Positions 62,345 through 64,000 of a stretch of DNA of 64,000 nucleotides are shown one piece after another. Both the position numbers and the translations under genes were made by a program. The notes under the pieces were generated by a model that did no database searches, was not told the DNA's origin, and saw only the letters and a program-made list of their open reading frames with translations. How positions within the stretch are numbered: position 1 is the first letter of the stretch; every line of letters starts with the position of its first letter. Origin of the DNA: Sipunculus nudus (taxonomy: Eukaryota > Annelida > Sipuncula > Golfingiida > Sipunculidae); NCBI GenBank assembly GCA_026874595.1, contig CM049322.1, positions 6,373,900 to 6,437,899 of the forward strand, written 5' to 3'.

Positions 62345-63200
62345 ATGGATGTCTGCAGCCCAATTGTGTATGTAGGTTGCGCCACCTACCACAAAATCCA
62401 GAAAGCTGTCCAAGTTGTATATATATGCAAAATTTAAGGCAGATAAGTCAAACCACTACATGTATATGAGTGATTTTTGCCCTTGGCAGACAAACAGATG
62501 GACGCTGTGCAAAAATTGCTGCAGGTGACGCCACCAGTTTTACGTATGATAAAGAGCTATGTGAGAACTATACACATGCAAAACTTTGGCCCAATCAGTC
62601 AAACGGTTCCCAAGATATGAGCTTGGATATCTGCTGCATAAATGTAGAATGTAGGTGACGCCACCTGTCATAAAATCAAGAGAGCTGTCGGGGATGTATA
62701 AACCTGCAAAATTTTTTAGGCAGATATGTCAAACCACTGCAGAGATATGAGTGATTTTATCCCATGGCAGACAAATAGACGGGAGCTGTGCAAAAATGGC
62801 TGCAGGTGGCGCCACCAGTTTTGCGTATGATACAGAGCTTTGTGAGATCTATACACATGCAAAATTTTGGCTCAATTGGTCAAAAGGTTCCAGAGATATG
62901 AGCTTGGATGTCTGCAGCGTAAACGTTAATGTAGGTGGCGCCACCTGTCATAAAATCAGAAAAGCTGTCCAGGATGTATACGCATGCTGAATTTTAGGTG
63001 AATTAGTCTAACCACTGCAGAGATATGAGTGATTTTAACCCAAGGCAGAAGAACAGATGGACACTGTGCAAACATGGTTGCAGGTGGCGCCACCATTTTT
63101 TGTGCATGTTATAAAGCTCTCCAAGGGCTACATTTGTGCAAAAAAAATTTTCATGATCGGTCAAACGGTTCCCGAGATATGTGGGTTTATGTGTGGAACA
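62345..63200. repeat. 280-bp tandem repeat, about three copies
   Basis: 'gcaggtg(g/a)cgccacca' starts at 62521, 62802 and 63080 (periods 281, 278). Each unit also contains a second 'gtaggtg(g/a)cgccacctgtcataaaatc' half, so the unit is itself a diverged dimer. The array carries several near-perfect GGTGGCGCCACC palindromes. Confidence 0.9.
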
Positions 63201-63594
63201 GACGCATAAACTGACGCAGAGCGCAGAGGAAAGGACAGAGGTCAAAACAAAATCCGGGCGCATCAGTTCACATGTGACCTGAACGTAATCCCGGGTTTCG
63301 TAAAATTCCGCCCAGTGGTTATGGAGGAGTTCTCCGGACACCTACGTGGCGGCGGCGGCGGCGTGCAGCTGAAAACATAGTATCCGCAAAACTCTGTTTT
63401 GGCGGATACAATTATTGAGAAATAGGTGCTTCTGTATGAATTTTTATTCAATAAAAGCAAACTGTACTGCACTTTTATAAATGATGGTAATATTTATTCA
63501 GAAATATTTGACCCAATCCTTTACAAGATTACATAAATATACATCCAATTGCATTCACTTTAACTGTTCTTGAGATAATATGATTAAAAGGAAT

Positions 63595-63790
63595 TAAAAG
63601 ATGGTTGCCTGGTGGCTATATTGGAATTTCTGACAAGTCCTAAATCAGACAACAAACATTCTCTAAATCGGACCAAACATTAAAGAAAAATTACTGAAAC
63701 TGCACTGAAGAAAGAATTTTTAAGGTGGCTAACTGGCAGACATAATGGATTTCTGACAAGTATGACATTTGATATCCCACATTCTCCAAT
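63595..63790. repeat. two direct copies of a 'ggtggctatattggaatttctgacaagt' unit
   Basis: Similar blocks near 63605 and 63725 ('gtggcta...ttctgacaagt'), each followed by a 'gaccaaac' block, about 120 bp apart. Non-coding; the rest of the window to 64000 shows nothing recognisable. Confidence 0.5.
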
Positions 63791-64000
63791 AAGAGACCAA
63801 ACTTGGGGCAAATTATCCAGTAATGAAGCCCAAAATAATTCAACAGGCATGTCCAGGCGCTCATATCAGATTTATAGATATGCAATTGTAAAAAGTGTAA
63901 GTCCAATATTTTTTATTATCACTCTGCTTTTCAATGGGGTCAGCAGGGTAGGTAAACTGCCAAACCTGAAAGAAAAGAAATGCAGAAAGCATGACTAAGA

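Overview
The window is AT-rich eukaryotic nuclear DNA from an animal. Genes are split by GT-AG introns, long (AT)n, (CT)n and (AAT)n microsatellites are frequent, and most of the sequence is decayed repeats: tRNA-derived SINEs, MITEs, a Tigger-like element, a non-LTR retrotransposon remnant and several minisatellites. The style of the dispersed repeats (modules with 'ggtcaaggtcac', a recurrent GGTGGCGCCACC palindrome, (GGAC)n tails) and the gene content suggest a lophotrochozoan, most likely a mollusc such as a bivalve. That assignment is an inference; no sequence here proves it.

Four protein-coding loci can be supported by joining exons in phase. (1) 3720-5500 (+): the last three exons of a gene with a C-terminal DUF4806-like domain, a lysine-rich stretch and an acidic tail. 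Its 5' end is not resolved. (2) 17919-24332 (+): a five-exon NOD-like receptor, CARD-NACHT-LRR, about 973 residues, with NACHT and LRRs in one 2.4 kb exon; a TATA-like box and leader exons lie at 16.99-17.31 kb. (3) 34477-42695 (-) and (4) 49748-60708 (-): two tandem, same-strand, diverged paralogues of SDHC, the cytochrome b560 membrane subunit of mitochondrial complex II. Each has six coding exons with identical intron phases, and the last three exons are 62, 164 and 114 bp in both.

Layout. 1-3.7 kb: (ACGTTT)-type repeats, CT/AT microsatellites, dispersed repeats. 3.7-5.5 kb: DUF4806 gene. 5.9-6.4 kb: 118-bp tandem repeat. 6.6-12.3 kb: a diverged direct duplication flanking a 43-50 bp tandem array that a TTAA-flanked MITE interrupts. 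12.65-13.3 kb: a nearly perfect 44-bp x 15 minisatellite. 13.3-16.7 kb: dispersed and short tandem repeats. 17-24.4 kb: NLR gene. 24.4-34.1 kb: repeats including a complete 1.13 kb Tigger-like element (29.1-30.2 kb). 34.1-42.8 kb: SDHC paralogue A, with a LINE remnant in intron 1 and a CRE-rich promoter. 43-49.7 kb: intergenic repeats. 49.7-60.7 kb: SDHC paralogue B, with a 148-bp satellite in one intron and a second, inverted copy of the TTAA MITE in another. 60.7-64 kb: upstream DNA and a 280-bp tandem repeat.

The genes are not an operon. The notable biology is the pair of old, diverged SDHC genes (two possible complex II anchor variants) and the CARD-NACHT-LRR immune receptor. I found no convincing wholly novel system.
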